A stretch of 64,000 nucleotides of DNA from Anaerolineales bacterium (GTDB taxonomy: Bacteria; Chloroflexota; Anaerolineae; Anaerolineales; Villigracilaceae), in contig JAIXKJ010000003.1 of assembly GCA_026928255.1 (NCBI GenBank), positions 829,339 through 893,338 of the forward strand, written 5' to 3'. Below are positions 1 through 9,678 of this stretch, piece after piece (positions within the stretch are counted from its first letter, which is position 1; every line of letters starts with the position of its first letter). Made by a program: the position numbers and the translations under genes. The notes under the pieces are model-generated. The model made no database searches. It was not told the origin of the DNA and worked only from the letters and a program-made list of their open reading frames with translations.

Positions 1-1
1 G

Positions 2-1486
2 GCGGGCAACTTCACGCTGTCCGTTGCGGATCGCGGCGCGAAGAGCATGATCGTCGCCGACACCGACATTCCGCTCGGCGAAAGTTCCTGCATCAAATGC
101 GGCTCTTGCGCGCAAGTCTGCCCGACGGGCGCGTTGATAGACCGCTTCAGCGCGTATCAATCTCACGACCGAAATTTGGAAGAAACGTCGTCCGTCTGCG
201 TCGGCTGTTCGGTCGGGTGCGCCGTCAAGGTGATGACGCGCGATAACCGCCTCGTTCGCATCGAAGGCGATTGGGACGGCGCGGTCAACGGCGGCGTCCT
301 CTGCGAACTCGGGCGCTACATTCCGCTGACCGAATCTCGTCCGCGCCTGACGACTCCGCTGGCGCGAAAAAACGGCAGCCTCGAACCCGTCTCTTGGGAC
401 GAAGCGCTAACCCTCGCGCAGAGCCGCCTGCAAAGCGGCAGCCTCGCGGCGCTCGCCTCCACGCGCTTGTCTGTCGAAGCGCTAACCGCGTTCAAAGAAT
501 TATTTGAAACCAAACTCGCCGCCCAACTGACGACCACGCTCGAAGAAGGGCGCGCCACGTCCGCGACGGCGAAATACGCCGAACGCGTCGGCAACTTTGA
601 AGGACGCCTCGACCTGCTCCAAACGGCGGACGTCGTTCTTTGCGTCGGCGCGGATATTAATCGTCATCATCAAGTGGCGGGATTTTTATTCAAGCGCAAC
701 TTGAACAACGGCGCAAATTTGATTGTCATAGACTCCGCCGAAACGACGCTGGCGGAACGCGCCCGCTTCGTCCTCGCCCCGAAAGCGGACGCTACCCAAA
801 CGCTGATACTCGCCCTGCAAGCGGTCATCGCCAAAGAAGGCTTGGAGCGCAAATCGCTCGCCCTCGCGGACGTTGAATCGCGCGTCGAAAAAGCCGTCGC
901 CGAATGCGGCGTCTCCGCCGAAGCGCTGACCCAATCCGCGCGTTTGTTGGCGAGCGCCATTACGCCCGTCATCCTCTACGGCGAAGCGGACGAAGCGACG
1001 GTCGAAGCGCTTCATCAACTCGCCGTTCAAATTGCGGCGACAGACGAAGAGCGCAACGGCATCCTCGCTTTGAAAGGCGGCGCGAACAGTCAAGCCGCTT
1101 CGCTCTTGGGGCTGGAACGACCTTTTCGACTCGCAGGCGGCGAAACGCTCTACCTCGCGTTGAGCGACGACGCGCTTCCGCAAGCGCTGGCAGACGAAAT
1201 TCGCAAAGCGGAATTTGTCGTCGCGCAAGCCAGTTACGAATCGGAAGTCGCCGAAATCGCCGACTTGGTTTTGCCCGTCGGCATTTGGGCGGAAGAAAGC
1301 GGGCATTTCGTCAACTTGGACGGGCGCGTTCAAAAGGCGCAAAAAGCGCTCGACGCGCCAAACGAAATTCCCGACAACTTGAATTTGCTGAATCAAATTG
1401 CCGAACGCATGAACATAACCTTAAACGCGGATTGGCGCGAAGCCGTCCGCCAGCGAAACGTCGGCGCGGAATTGAGGATTTTATGA
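2..1486 (+). CDS. NuoG/HoxU-like iron-sulfur subunit of NAD-linked hydrogenase (5' end outside window)
   Basis: The reading frame is open from base 2, so the N-terminus (expected 2Fe-2S ferredoxin domain) lies outside the window. Visible at the start is a 4Fe-4S motif CIKCGSCAQVCP. A second cluster motif follows, CVGCSVGC with a later Cys in GVLCELGRY, as in the Fe4S4 domain of molybdopterin oxidoreductases and NuoG. The remaining ~350 residues resemble the molybdopterin-oxidoreductase fold of NuoG (VSWDEAL, then LPVGIWAEESGHFVNLDGRVQ near the end). In the family this subunit passes electrons between the diaphorase module and the hydrogenase small subunit. It overlaps hoxY by ATGA, so the genes are translationally coupled. 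It is longer than classical HoxU (about 240 residues), which lacks the NuoG C-terminal part. The family is clear; the exact name (HoxU versus NuoG-like) is inferred from its neighbours. Confidence 0.85.
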   Translation, partial: AGNFTLSVADRGAKSMIVADTDIPLGESSCIKCGSCAQVCPTGALIDRFSAYQSHDRNLEETSSVCVGCSVGCAVKVMTRDNRLVRIEGDWDGAVNGGVLCELGRYIPLTESRPRLTTPLARKNGSLEPVSWDEALTLAQSRLQSGSLAALASTRLSVEALTAFKELFETKLAAQLTTTLEEGRATSATAKYAERVGNFEGRLDLLQTADVVLCVGADINRHHQVAGFLFKRNLNNGANLIVIDSAETTLAERARFVLAPKADATQTLILALQAVIAKEGLERKSLALADVESRVEKAVAECGVSAEALTQSARLLASAITPVILYGEADEATVEALHQLAVQIAATDEERNGILALKGGANSQAASLLGLERPFRLAGGETLYLALSDDALPQALADEIRKAEFVVAQASYESEVAEIADLVLPVGIWAEESGHFVNLDGRVQKAQKALDAPNEIPDNLNLLNQIAERMNITLNADWREAVRQRNVGAELRIL

Positions 1487-2025
1487 GCAAACCCAAAATC
1501 GCTTCAGATTGGATGTGCGGGTGCGCGGGCTGTCATATGTCGCTGTTGGACATGGACGAGCGCATTTTGAAAATCGTCGAACTGGCGGATTTGCGCGCAA
1601 CGCCCATCACCGACTTGAAAGAACCCGACGAAAGCGGCGTGGACGTGGGCGTGCTGGAAGGCGGAATTAACAACAGCGCCAACGAAGAAGTGGCAAAGAA
1701 AATGCGCGCGCGTTCCAAAATTTTGGTGGCGCTCGGCGATTGCGCCGTCTTTGGCGGCGTGCCTGCGCTGCGAAATTTCTGCGGCGTGCAAGCCGCCCTG
1801 CGCCGCGCTTACGTCGAAGCGGAAAGCAACGAAGAGGGCAGTCAAATTCCCGACGACCCCGAACTGGCGACCATGACCGAAACCCGCGCCGTTCACGAAG
1901 TCGTGGACGTGGACTACAACGTGCCCGGCTGCCCGCCCGACCCCGACACGATTTTTTACGTCCTCTCGGAGTTGGCGCAAGGGCGCAAGCCAAAGTTGAA
2001 AGACGAATTGCTGCATTGGGATTAA
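1483..2025 (+). CDS. hoxY: [NiFe]-hydrogenase small subunit HoxY
   Basis: The 180-residue protein has the N-terminal proximal-cluster motif CGCAGCHMSLLD, typical of group 3 small subunits, then GDCAVFGGVPALRN and PGCPPDPDTI, which carry the other cluster cysteines. It is short, like HoxY: there is no Tat signal and no C-terminal multi-cluster extension, so it is cytoplasmic with one proximal 4Fe-4S cluster. In the family it relays electrons from the NiFe site of HoxH to the FeS/flavin subunits that reduce NAD(P). The ATG at 1483 overlaps the TGA of the preceding gene, which fixes the start. An in-frame upstream extension to 904 exists but reads as a shadow of the preceding gene. Confidence 0.9.
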   Translation: MSKPKIASDWMCGCAGCHMSLLDMDERILKIVELADLRATPITDLKEPDESGVDVGVLEGGINNSANEEVAKKMRARSKILVALGDCAVFGGVPALRNFCGVQAALRRAYVEAESNEEGSQIPDDPELATMTETRAVHEVVDVDYNVPGCPPDPDTIFYVLSELAQGRKPKLKDELLHWD

Positions 2026-2046
2026 CGACAAAAGACAGAGGCTGAT

Positions 2047-3477
2047 ATGAGCGTTCAAAAAATCACTATCGAACCCGTAACCCGCATCGAAGGACACGCT
2101 AAAGTTACCATTCGTTTGAAGGACGATTACACCGTCGAGCGGGCGTACATGCACGTCAACGAATTTCGCGGATTTGAAAAATTTTGCGAAGGGCGCTTAT
2201 ATTTTGAAATGCCGCAAATCACGCCGCGCATTTGCGGAATTTGCCCGGTCAGCCATCACCTCGCTTCGGCAAAAGCCGCCGACGCGCTGACTGGTCAAAC
2301 GCCGCCGCGCCCGGCAAATCTTCTGCGCGAGTTAATGCACATGGGGCAAGTCGTCCAAAGTCACGGAATGCATTTCTTTGAATTGGCGGGACCCGACCTC
2401 TTGCTCGGTTTCGACGCTTCGCCAGAAATTCGCAGCGTGGTCGGCTTAATCGGCGCGAACCCCGAACTGACGGTCAAAGCCGTGCAGTTGCGGAAGTTTG
2501 GTCAAGAGATCGTCAAAACGCTCGGCGGGCGAAAAATTCATCCAATCTTCGCCGTGCCAGGCGGAGTCAACAAAACGCTGACCGTCGCCGAACGCGACTC
2601 CATCCTCAAAGGCGTGGACGCCGCCATCGAGACGACTCAAATCGGCTTGCAAATTATGAAAGAGTGGGCGGAGAAAAACGCGGAAGACATCGCCAAATTT
2701 GCCGTCTTCCCCAGCGGCTATTTTGGCTTGACCACGCCCGACAACGCGCTCGAACTGTACGACGGCGACATCCGCCTCATCGGAGCGGACGGCGCGGCGT
2801 TGGAACGCTTCCCCGTCGCCGACTACCTCGATCACATCGCCGAACACGTCGAAAACTGGTCTTACCTCAAATTCCCATATTACAAAAAATTGGGCTACCC
2901 AAACGGCGTGTACCGCGTCGGTCCGTTGGGGCGCTTAAACCTCGCGGAAAAAATTCACACGCCGCTGGCAAACGCCGAACTGCAAATCTTCAAAAGTCTT
3001 AACGGCGGCAAGCCCGTCGAAAACACGCTTTATTATCATTACGCCCGCTTGATTGAAATTCTCTTCACGGCGGAGCGCGTCCGCGTTTTGTGCGAAGACG
3101 AAGACATTACCAGCCTTGAAATTTTGAACACGCGCAAAAATTACGTCGGGCATGGCGTCGGCGTTCTCGAAGCGCCGCGCGGGACTCTCATCCACGATTA
3201 CACGGCGGACGAAGACGGCAAACTCTTGCGCGTCAACCTCATCGTTTCGACTGGACACAACAACTGGGCAATGACTACCGCCGTGGACAGCGTCGCCAAA
3301 ACGTACATTCAAGGACCCGACGTTCCCGAAGGCGCGCTCAACCGCGTCGAAGCCGCCATCCGCGCTTACGACCCTTGCCTCTCTTGCTCGACTCACGCCG
3401 TCGGGCAAATGCCCATTCAAGTGGATTTCGTCGCCGCCGACGGTTCGCTGGTCAAAACGCTTACGCGAGAGCGATGA
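2047..3477 (+). CDS. hoxH: [NiFe]-hydrogenase large subunit HoxH
   Basis: The 476-residue protein carries both NiFe-site motifs: RICGICP near residue 60 and DPCLSCSTH near the C-terminus, which together give the four Ni-binding cysteines. N-terminal [11 protein letters not shown] is the usual large-subunit signature. About 26 residues (starting AVGQMP) follow the final His of DPCxxCxxH. In the family this tail is removed by an endopeptidase after nickel insertion, and the next gene encodes such a protease. The short DPCLSCSTH form and the HoxY partner point to group 3 (bidirectional, NAD(P)-linked). It follows hoxY by 21 bases in the same operon. Confidence 0.93.
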   Translation: MSVQKITIEPVTRIEGHAKVTIRLKDDYTVERAYMHVNEFRGFEKFCEGRLYFEMPQITPRICGICPVSHHLASAKAADALTGQTPPRPANLLRELMHMGQVVQSHGMHFFELAGPDLLLGFDASPEIRSVVGLIGANPELTVKAVQLRKFGQEIVKTLGGRKIHPIFAVPGGVNKTLTVAERDSILKGVDAAIETTQIGLQIMKEWAEKNAEDIAKFAVFPSGYFGLTTPDNALELYDGDIRLIGADGAALERFPVADYLDHIAEHVENWSYLKFPYYKKLGYPNGVYRVGPLGRLNLAEKIHTPLANAELQIFKSLNGGKPVENTLYYHYARLIEILFTAERVRVLCEDEDITSLEILNTRKNYVGHGVGVLEAPRGTLIHDYTADEDGKLLRVNLIVSTGHNNWAMTTAVDSVAKTYIQGPDVPEGALNRVEAAIRAYDPCLSCSTHAVGQMPIQVDFVAADGSLVKTLTRER

Positions 3478-3968
3478 AAAAATTTCTCTTTCTCGGCTAC
3501 GGAAATCCAGACCGCGAAGACGACGGAGTCGCTTGGCACATCTTGCGCGAGTTGACGGTCAAACTGGGGCTGCCCGCGCCGACTTCCTACGACGACGATT
3601 TTCCCTCGACCCCTAACGCGGACTTCGCCTTTCACCTGCAACTGACTCCCGAAATGGCGGAAGACGTCGCCGAGTACGAACACGTCTGCTTCGCGGACGC
3701 GCACACCGGAAACATTGCGGAGGAAGTTCGCTTAATTGAAATTGACAGCGATTTTCAAAAATCGCCGTTTACGCATCACTTAACCCCGCAGTCGCTGCTT
3801 TCTATCTGCGAGACGCTTTATCGGCGCAAACCAGATTCCGCGCTGTTGTCGGTTCGCGGCTATCAATTTCTCTTCTCGCGCGAACTCTCGCCGCAGACTG
3901 CCGCCCTCGCGCCGCAAGCCGTCGAATCCGCTTGGGCGTGGATGAAGGCGCAAGAATCGCAGGCTTAA
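3474..3968 (+). CDS. hoxW: hydrogenase maturation endopeptidase (HoxW/HycI-type)
   Basis: The 164-residue protein starts [21 protein letters not shown]. The GNPxRxDDG pattern is the N-terminal signature of the nickel-dependent proteases that trim the C-terminal tail of large hydrogenase subunits; the Asp/Glu in this stretch are the likely Ni-sensing ligands. A further FADAHTG segment near residue 80 resembles the second conserved acidic/His region. The ATG overlaps the hoxH TGA, so the pair is coupled, and the substrate is almost certainly HoxH. The sequence is otherwise divergent from well-studied HoxW, so the name is by family and context. Confidence 0.8.
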   Translation: MKKFLFLGYGNPDREDDGVAWHILRELTVKLGLPAPTSYDDDFPSTPNADFAFHLQLTPEMAEDVAEYEHVCFADAHTGNIAEEVRLIEIDSDFQKSPFTHHLTPQSLLSICETLYRRKPDSALLSVRGYQFLFSRELSPQTAALAPQAVESAWAWMKAQESQA

Positions 3969-4083
3969 GCCGAAAGTCGAAAAGCGGCGCGTTAATCCAT
4001 GACAAACGTCAGGCGAGATAAGGAAGTTTTCCGCGTGATGTTTTATTTTTTCCATGATAAAAAAGACGAATAGAAGGAGACGA

Positions 4084-4533
4084 ATGATGACCAGCGTGCG
4101 TAAACTTTTGGAAGCCAAAGAATTTGCAAAAAATTATTCTATCGAAGCCTCGCAAAGCGTGTTGGACGCGCTCAAAGTGATGGCGGACGCGCACATTGGC
4201 GCGGTGTTGGTTACGGAAAACGAAAAGATCGTCGGCATTTTTACCGAACGCGATTACCTATACAAAGGCGAAGCGTTGGGGCGCGCCGCAAAAGACACGA
4301 AGGTCGCGGACGTGATGACTCCGAAGATGATTAACGTAACGATGGACACGACCGTCGAACAGTGCATGGGCTTGATGAAGCAGTACAAAATTCGCCATTT
4401 GCCCGTCGTCGAAGGCGAGCGTTTAATCGGCTTGGTCTCCATGCGCGACGTGATGGTGGCGGCGATTGAAAATAAAGAAAGCGAAATTCGCGGACTTGAA
4501 AATTACATTATGGGTTCGGGATTTCAGTCCTAA
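4084..4533 (+). CDS. CBS-domain pair protein
   Basis: The 149-residue protein consists of two CBS domains and little else: residues ~10-65 (HIGAVLVTENEKIVGIFTERD) and ~75-135 (IRHLPVVEGERLIGLVSMRDV). Tandem CBS domains form a Bateman module that binds adenine nucleotides or related ligands. As a stand-alone protein it would act as a sensor or regulator of unknown partners. The start at 4084 is chosen because AGAAGGAG lies just upstream; a second ATG follows directly. An in-frame upstream start at 4054 has no ribosome site. It lies 115 bases after the hydrogenase operon, probably with its own promoter. Confidence 0.85.
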   Translation: MMTSVRKLLEAKEFAKNYSIEASQSVLDALKVMADAHIGAVLVTENEKIVGIFTERDYLYKGEALGRAAKDTKVADVMTPKMINVTMDTTVEQCMGLMKQYKIRHLPVVEGERLIGLVSMRDVMVAAIENKESEIRGLENYIMGSGFQS

Positions 4534-4566
4534 TTTTTCGCCGCAAAACGGGCGTTCATCCTTTGG

Positions 4567-4572
4567 TAAAAT
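4567..4572 (+). promoter_or_regulatory. -10 box of a leaderless promoter
   Basis: TAAAAT sits 7 bases before the ATG at 4580, so transcription should begin at or next to the start codon. No Shine-Dalgarno site is present. The same arrangement recurs at other genes in the window. Confidence 0.5.
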
Positions 4573-4579
4573 CGCCCTC

Positions 4580-6115
4580 ATGCTTTTTCAAAGAATCGGC
4601 GCGTTGCTCGCCGCCTTGCTTCTCGTCTCTTGCTCGTCCGCCGCGCAAGAGCCTGCGGCGTTTCCGACGTACGACCCGTTTGTTTCGTTAGCGACTCCGC
4701 AAAGCGGAACGTCGGCTCCTCATTCGACGGGAACGTCTTCCGCCGCGTCGCGCCCGCCGACGCCGACTCGCGCTCCGTTGAAGATTACCTACGCCGCCAG
4801 CGGATACGCTTCGCCCACGCCGCGCCAAAACGCGGAAGAATACGTCGTGCAGCCCAACGACACACTGGGCATTATCGCCCAACGATACCGCGTCAGCCTG
4901 CAAGCGCTGATGGACGCGAATCAACTCGCCAACGCCGACATGCTCTACGTCGGCATGACGCTGATTATCCCCGCCGCGCAAGTCGGAGAAGAAGCCGCGC
5001 CGTCTTTGAAGATTATCCCCGACTCGGAATTGGTCAACGGGCCGGCCGCCGCAGAGTTTGACCTGCGCGGATTCATCGCCGACCAAAACGGATTCCTCGC
5101 CGATTACGAAGAGGACTTTCGCGGCGAGCGCATGAGCGGCGCGGACATCCTCGAAGAAATTTCGTACAACTATTCGGTTAATCCGCGTTTGTTATTGGCG
5201 TTGCTCGAATATCAAAGCGGCTGGGTTACGCAAAGCGCGCCGTCCAACATCGCCTACCCGATGGGCTACGAAGACGGGAATCGCGTCGGCTTATATCGTC
5301 AAACTGCGTGGGCGGCGAACGCGCTCAACTACGGTTATTACCTGTGGAAAGTCAACGGGCTTTCGACCTGGACCTTCCCCGACAGACAAACCATTTCCAT
5401 TGACCCGATCATCAACGCGGGCACTTCCGCTTTGCAATATTTTTTCTCCAAAATGTACAACTACGACGCTTGGCAAAACGCCGTCGGGTTGAACGGAGTC
5501 GTCGTAACCTACTTTGTCTTTTTCGACAATCCGTTTCAACGCGCCGTCGAACCGCTCGTCCCCGCAACGTTGACTCAACCGCCGATGTCCTTCCCCTTTG
5601 AAGCGGGCGAAGAGTGGTACTTCACTGGCGGCCCGCACGGCGCTTGGGACAGCGGCTCGGCTTGGGGCGCGTTAGACTTCGCCCCGTCCGACAGAATCGG
5701 CGAATGTAACGTCAGCGCCCATTGGGTAACCGCCATGGCCGACGGGCTCGTCTCGCGCACGGGTTTCGGCTCCGTCGCGCAAGATTTAGACAACGACGGC
5801 TACGAGCAAACGGGCTTGGTCGTTATGTACATGCACGTCGCGGCGGAAGGGCGCGTCGCGGCGGGCGAATACCTCTTCCGCAACGAGCGCATCGGGCATC
5901 CGTCTTGCGAAGGCGGCCTCGCCGACGCGACTCACGTCCACGTCATCCGCAAGTACAACGGCGAATGGATTGCCGCCGACGGCGCGCTGCCCTTCAACTT
6001 TGACGGTTGGATTTCCAGCGGCACGGGCTACGAATACGACGGCTACCTCGTCCGCGACGGCGCTTCCATCGAAGCGCTCAACGCCGCCGACCCCGAAAAT
6101 CTCATCGTCCGCTAA
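4580..6115 (+). CDS. lipoprotein with LysM and M23-like metallopeptidase domains (copy 1 of 3)
   Basis: The 511-residue protein begins with a lipoprotein signal ending in a lipobox at LVSC (MLFQRIGALLAALLLVSC) and continues with a Ser/Thr/Pro-rich linker. A LysM domain follows at ~residues 90-140 (YVVQPNDTLGIIAQRY ... VGMTLIIP), which binds peptidoglycan. The middle domain contains SVNPRLLLALLEYQSGW. The C-terminal third looks like an M23 (LytM) fold, with GGPHGAWDSG, ALDFAP and the Zn-ligand pattern THVHV. Expected role: cell-wall remodelling at the outer face of the membrane. The start at 4580 is chosen from the lipobox and the TAAAAT box just upstream. The two following genes are paralogs. 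Catalytic activity is not proven, because the first His ligand is not clearly placed. Confidence 0.82.
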   Translation: MLFQRIGALLAALLLVSCSSAAQEPAAFPTYDPFVSLATPQSGTSAPHSTGTSSAASRPPTPTRAPLKITYAASGYASPTPRQNAEEYVVQPNDTLGIIAQRYRVSLQALMDANQLANADMLYVGMTLIIPAAQVGEEAAPSLKIIPDSELVNGPAAAEFDLRGFIADQNGFLADYEEDFRGERMSGADILEEISYNYSVNPRLLLALLEYQSGWVTQSAPSNIAYPMGYEDGNRVGLYRQTAWAANALNYGYYLWKVNGLSTWTFPDRQTISIDPIINAGTSALQYFFSKMYNYDAWQNAVGLNGVVVTYFVFFDNPFQRAVEPLVPATLTQPPMSFPFEAGEEWYFTGGPHGAWDSGSAWGALDFAPSDRIGECNVSAHWVTAMADGLVSRTGFGSVAQDLDNDGYEQTGLVVMYMHVAAEGRVAAGEYLFRNERIGHPSCEGGLADATHVHVIRKYNGEWIAADGALPFNFDGWISSGTGYEYDGYLVRDGASIEALNAADPENLIVR

Positions 6116-6143
6116 CGCGCTTCTGGTTATAATCTTTTCGCTT

Positions 6144-7754
6144 ATGAAACGCGCTGTTATTCTATTCCTTCTTGGCTCGACGATTCTTTCCGCTTGCGGG
6201 ACGCCGCCCGACTTATGGGGAATCGAATCCACGCCCACGGCGGACGTCGCGCAGGTTGACCCGTTCGTCGGAGAAGAAGCGCCGCCGCCCCTCCCCGCCG
6301 CGACGGATTCTCCGCTCGTCGAAATTGCCGTCGCCCCGACTCAACCTCCCGCCCCGACTCAGCCTCCTGCCCCGACTCAGCCGCAATCATCCGCTACGCC
6401 TTTCGACCCTGAAAAAACTTTCCTCTATTATTCGCAAAGCGGCGACATGCTCTCCGCCGTCGCGGCGCGTTTCGGCGTGGACGAATCCGAAATCTCGTCC
6501 GACGTAAATTTGCCGACGACTTCTTTGCTCGACCCGAACACTTTGCTCATCATTCCCAACCGCATCGCCGAAGAGACGACGCCCAACGCGCAACTTCTGC
6601 CCGACGCGGAATTTGTTTACTCGGCGACTTCCATCGGGTTTGACACAAAAAGTTTCACCCTCGCTCAAGGCGGATATTTAAGTTCGTTTCAAGACTATCT
6701 CGGCTCGGTCGGCAAGATCACAGGTTACTCCGCGATTGACCGCCTCGCCGAAGAAAATTCCGTCAGCCCGCGTTTGTTGTTGGCGTTGCTCGAATACGAA
6801 GCGGGCTGGGTAAACGGTCAGCCGACGGATTTATTGCACACCGATTTTCCGATGGGCTTCAACGATTATCGCTACAAAGGCATGAGCGTGCAATTGGCGT
6901 GGGCGATTAATACCATGTCCATCGCTTATTACGGCTGGCGGGCGGGGACAATTCAACACGTCGAATTTTCCGACGGAACAAAGTTGCGTTTCGACCCGCG
7001 CTTAAACGCCGCCACCGTCGCGCTTCAATACTTCTTCGCCAAACTCCGCTCGCAAGCGCAATGGGCGCGGGCAATTGATCCGCAAAGCGGATTTGCGGCG
7101 ACTTATCAATCTATGTTTGGCGACGCGCAAGAACGCGCGGATTCCGTCGGCGCGATCTTTCCACCCGGGCTGACTCAACCGCCGCTCGTCCTGCCTTTTG
7201 AAGCGGGCTACAAGTGGAGTTTCAGCGGCGGACCGCACAACGGCTGGGGCGTAATCAACCCCGCGGTTTACGGTCAAGCGCACAGCATTTTTTCCGCGAT
7301 AGATTTCGCGCCCGCCGCCGGCAAATCGGGCTGCACGCCCAGCGACGCTTGGGCGGTCGCCGCCGCGCCCGGCTTGGTCGTCCGCTCGGAAAACGGCGTC
7401 GTCATCCTCGACCTCGACGGCGACGGCTACGAACAAACGGGCTGGAACTTGCTTTACCTGCACCTCGCCAACGCGGGGCGCATTCCCGTCGGGACGTATG
7501 TCGAAACCGACGACCGCATCGGACATCCGTCCTGTGAAGGCGGAGTCGCCACAGGGACGCATCTGCATTTTGCGCGAAAATACAACGGCGAATGGGTTAC
7601 GGCGGACGGACCAATTCCTTTTGTGATGAGCGGCTGGAAATTAATCTCCACAGGCGAAGCCTACAAGGGACAATTGGTCAAAGGAAATCGAGTTATTACC
7701 GCCGACCAGTTGGGGCAAATTTGGTCAAACATTATCCGCGACGATGACGAGTAA
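6144..7754 (+). CDS. lipoprotein with LysM-like and M23-like metallopeptidase domains (copy 2 of 3)
   Basis: The 536-residue paralog of the preceding gene has a lipobox LSAC (MKRAVILFLLGSTILSAC), then a linker with repeated QPPAPT units. A LysM-like segment follows (YSQSGDMLSAVAARF), then the shared middle domain (SVSPRLLLALLEYEAGW) and the C-terminal M23-like domain (GGPHNGWG, AIDFAPA, GTHLHFARKYNGEW). The acidic stretch DLDGDGYEQTGW between the two Zn-site halves is shared by all three copies. TATAAT lies 10 bases before the ATG, giving a very short leader. The gene overlaps copy 3 by 11 bases. Likely peptidoglycan hydrolase or binding lipoprotein. Confidence 0.82.
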   Translation: MKRAVILFLLGSTILSACGTPPDLWGIESTPTADVAQVDPFVGEEAPPPLPAATDSPLVEIAVAPTQPPAPTQPPAPTQPQSSATPFDPEKTFLYYSQSGDMLSAVAARFGVDESEISSDVNLPTTSLLDPNTLLIIPNRIAEETTPNAQLLPDAEFVYSATSIGFDTKSFTLAQGGYLSSFQDYLGSVGKITGYSAIDRLAEENSVSPRLLLALLEYEAGWVNGQPTDLLHTDFPMGFNDYRYKGMSVQLAWAINTMSIAYYGWRAGTIQHVEFSDGTKLRFDPRLNAATVALQYFFAKLRSQAQWARAIDPQSGFAATYQSMFGDAQERADSVGAIFPPGLTQPPLVLPFEAGYKWSFSGGPHNGWGVINPAVYGQAHSIFSAIDFAPAAGKSGCTPSDAWAVAAAPGLVVRSENGVVILDLDGDGYEQTGWNLLYLHLANAGRIPVGTYVETDDRIGHPSCEGGVATGTHLHFARKYNGEWVTADGPIPFVMSGWKLISTGEAYKGQLVKGNRVITADQLGQIWSNIIRDDDE

Positions 7755-9216
7755 AACGCTCCGCGCTCTTCTTTCAACTTCGCTCGCGCTGATTTTTGCG
7801 CTCTCCGCTTGCTCGCCCGCCTCGCCCTCGCTTTCAGACCTCGCCGCGACTCTGGCTGCGCCGCTCCCTGCCAACACGGCGACCCACCCGACTCCGCAAG
7901 CCTACGCGCCCGGCGAACCCGTAGATTACGTCGCGCAAAGCGGCGACACGCTCGCGGCGTTGGCGGCGCGATTCAACACCAGCGTGGACGAAATCTTGCA
8001 AATGAATTCGTTCATCCCGCGAGACGCGACGACCATGCCGCCCGGCATGCCGATGAAAATTCCGATTTATTATCGCGCCCTTTGGGGAGGCCCGTTTCAA
8101 ATCATCCCCGACAGCGCCTTCGTTAACGGACCCAACGACGTCGGCTTCAACACCTCCGCTTTCCTCTCGACTCAGCCCGGTTGGTTTGGAACGTATCGCG
8201 CTTATATCGGCGGCGAGTGGAAAGACGGCGCGGCGCTCGCGGATTACGTCGCCATGAATTACAGCGTCAGCCCCAAACTGCTGTTGGCGCTCCTTGAATA
8301 TCAAAGCGGAGCGCTCACAAAAGCGGAAGCGCCGACGCGAAAAAATCTGCTCGGTTTTGACCGCCCGTTTTGGGATTCGCCTTATCTGCAATTAGTGCAA
8401 GCGGCGAACATCCTCAACAACGGATATTACGGCTGGCGCGCAGGCGCGTTGCTCGAATTTGAAGACCCCGCCGCGATGTTGATTCGCCCCAACCCGTGGC
8501 AAAACGCCGCCACCGTCGCGCTTCAATATTATTATTCGCGCATCTTCAAAGGCGACGCGCTCCATCGCGCCGTCGGCGAGGACGGCTTATACAAAACCTA
8601 CGTCGCTTTCTTCGGCGACCCGTGGCAAGGAAACACCGAACTCATTCCCGGCAGTTTAGCGCAACCCGAAATTTCTCTGCCCTTTCCGCAAGACCAAACC
8701 TGGAGTTTCACAGGCGGACCGCACACGGGTTGGGGAACGGGCGAGCCGCTTTCCGCGCTGGATTTTGCGCCGCCCGCCGACCGTTCGGGGTGCGTTGCCG
8801 CTAAACGCGAAAACTTCGCCGTCGCCGCCGCGAACGGGTTAATCGTCCGCTCTGGCGTGGACGGCGTGGCGCTCGACCTCGACCTCGACGGAGACGAACG
8901 CACGGGCTGGGTTATCTTTTATCTGCATCTCGCCGCCGACGGGCGCGCCGCGCTTGGCGAGTATTTGCACGCTGGCGACAAAATCGGCTACCCTTCTTGC
9001 GAAGGCGGACGCGCCACCGGCACGCACGTTCACATTGCCCGAAAATATAACGGCGAGTGGATTCTCGCCGACAGCGCGACTCCTTTTACATTAAGCGGGT
9101 GGAAAGTCCGCGCTGGGAGCGCCGCTTATAAAGGGGTTCTCGTCAAAAGCGGCGCGACGGTCATCGCCTGCGAGTGCGGCGACGCTTACGCCGCCATCAA
9201 CGCGAACTACCCTTAA
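7744..9216 (+). CDS. lipoprotein with LysM and M23-like metallopeptidase domains (copy 3 of 3)
   Basis: This 490-residue third tandem paralog has signal and lipobox LSAC, then LysM (DYVAQSGDTLAALAARF ... PGMPMKIP). The middle domain holds SVSPKLLLALLEYQSGA and the C-terminal M23-like domain GGPHTGWG, ALDFAPPA and GTHVHIARKYNGEW. The ATG lies inside the end of copy 2 (ATGACGAGTAA, an 11-base overlap), so the two are translationally coupled. The strong conservation of the THxH and ALDFAP segments across copies argues for retained metal binding. It ends at a convergent boundary with the osmC-like gene on the other strand. Confidence 0.82.
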   Translation: MTSKTLRALLSTSLALIFALSACSPASPSLSDLAATLAAPLPANTATHPTPQAYAPGEPVDYVAQSGDTLAALAARFNTSVDEILQMNSFIPRDATTMPPGMPMKIPIYYRALWGGPFQIIPDSAFVNGPNDVGFNTSAFLSTQPGWFGTYRAYIGGEWKDGAALADYVAMNYSVSPKLLLALLEYQSGALTKAEAPTRKNLLGFDRPFWDSPYLQLVQAANILNNGYYGWRAGALLEFEDPAAMLIRPNPWQNAATVALQYYYSRIFKGDALHRAVGEDGLYKTYVAFFGDPWQGNTELIPGSLAQPEISLPFPQDQTWSFTGGPHTGWGTGEPLSALDFAPPADRSGCVAAKRENFAVAAANGLIVRSGVDGVALDLDLDGDERTGWVIFYLHLAADGRAALGEYLHAGDKIGYPSCEGGRATGTHVHIARKYNGEWILADSATPFTLSGWKVRAGSAAYKGVLVKSGATVIACECGDAYAAINANYP

Positions 9217-9675
9217 TTATTCTGTCTTCCACTCGCCTTCTTTGACGAGCGCTTTCGTTTCCGCATCGTAAATTTTATAGGTCAAACGAATCGGGAATGC
9301 CTTTGAAAGCATCGCCTGCGCGGGGCAGTATTTCTCCGCCGAAAGTTGAATAGCGCGGACAACCGCCGCCTCGTCTATATTTTCGCCATGAAAGACGTAT
9401 TCCAACGTCGCCGCTGTAAACACTTTCGGGTGTTCGTTCGCGCGTTCAGAATGAAAGTTGATTTGAAAGCCCTTTATCGTTTGGCGCTTCTTCGTCAAAA
9501 TTGAAATGACGTCCATTGCGGTGCAACCCGCCAAACCGAGCGCCAACATCTCCAGCGGACGCGCGCCGCTGTTGTCGCCGCCGGACGATTCGTCGGCGTC
9601 CATTCGTTGCGCGAAACCCGTCGGTCCCGCCCCTTCAAAGGTCATCTTTCCGCGCCAATTTAATACTGCATCCAT
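9217..9675 (-). CDS. OsmC family peroxiredoxin-like protein
   Basis: The 152-residue protein has the two conserved cysteines of OsmC/Ohr-type thiol peroxidases: GCTAMDVIS (Cys near residue 51) and EKYCPAQAMLS (Cys near 115). The typical PLEMLALGLAGC segment precedes the first. In the family it reduces organic or lipid hydroperoxides in the cytoplasm. AAGGAG lies directly before the ATG and overlaps the end of the upstream thioredoxin-like gene, so the two form an operon with a shared redox theme. Confidence 0.88.
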   Translation of the reverse strand: MDAVLNWRGKMTFEGAGPTGFAQRMDADESSGGDNSGARPLEMLALGLAGCTAMDVISILTKKRQTIKGFQINFHSERANEHPKVFTAATLEYVFHGENIDEAAVVRAIQLSAEKYCPAQAMLSKAFPIRLTYKIYDAETKALVKEGEWKTE

Positions 9676-9678
9676 GAT

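Noticed and set aside
686..1396. 236-residue minus-strand ORF
   Set aside because: Antisense shadow of the NuoG/HoxU-like gene.
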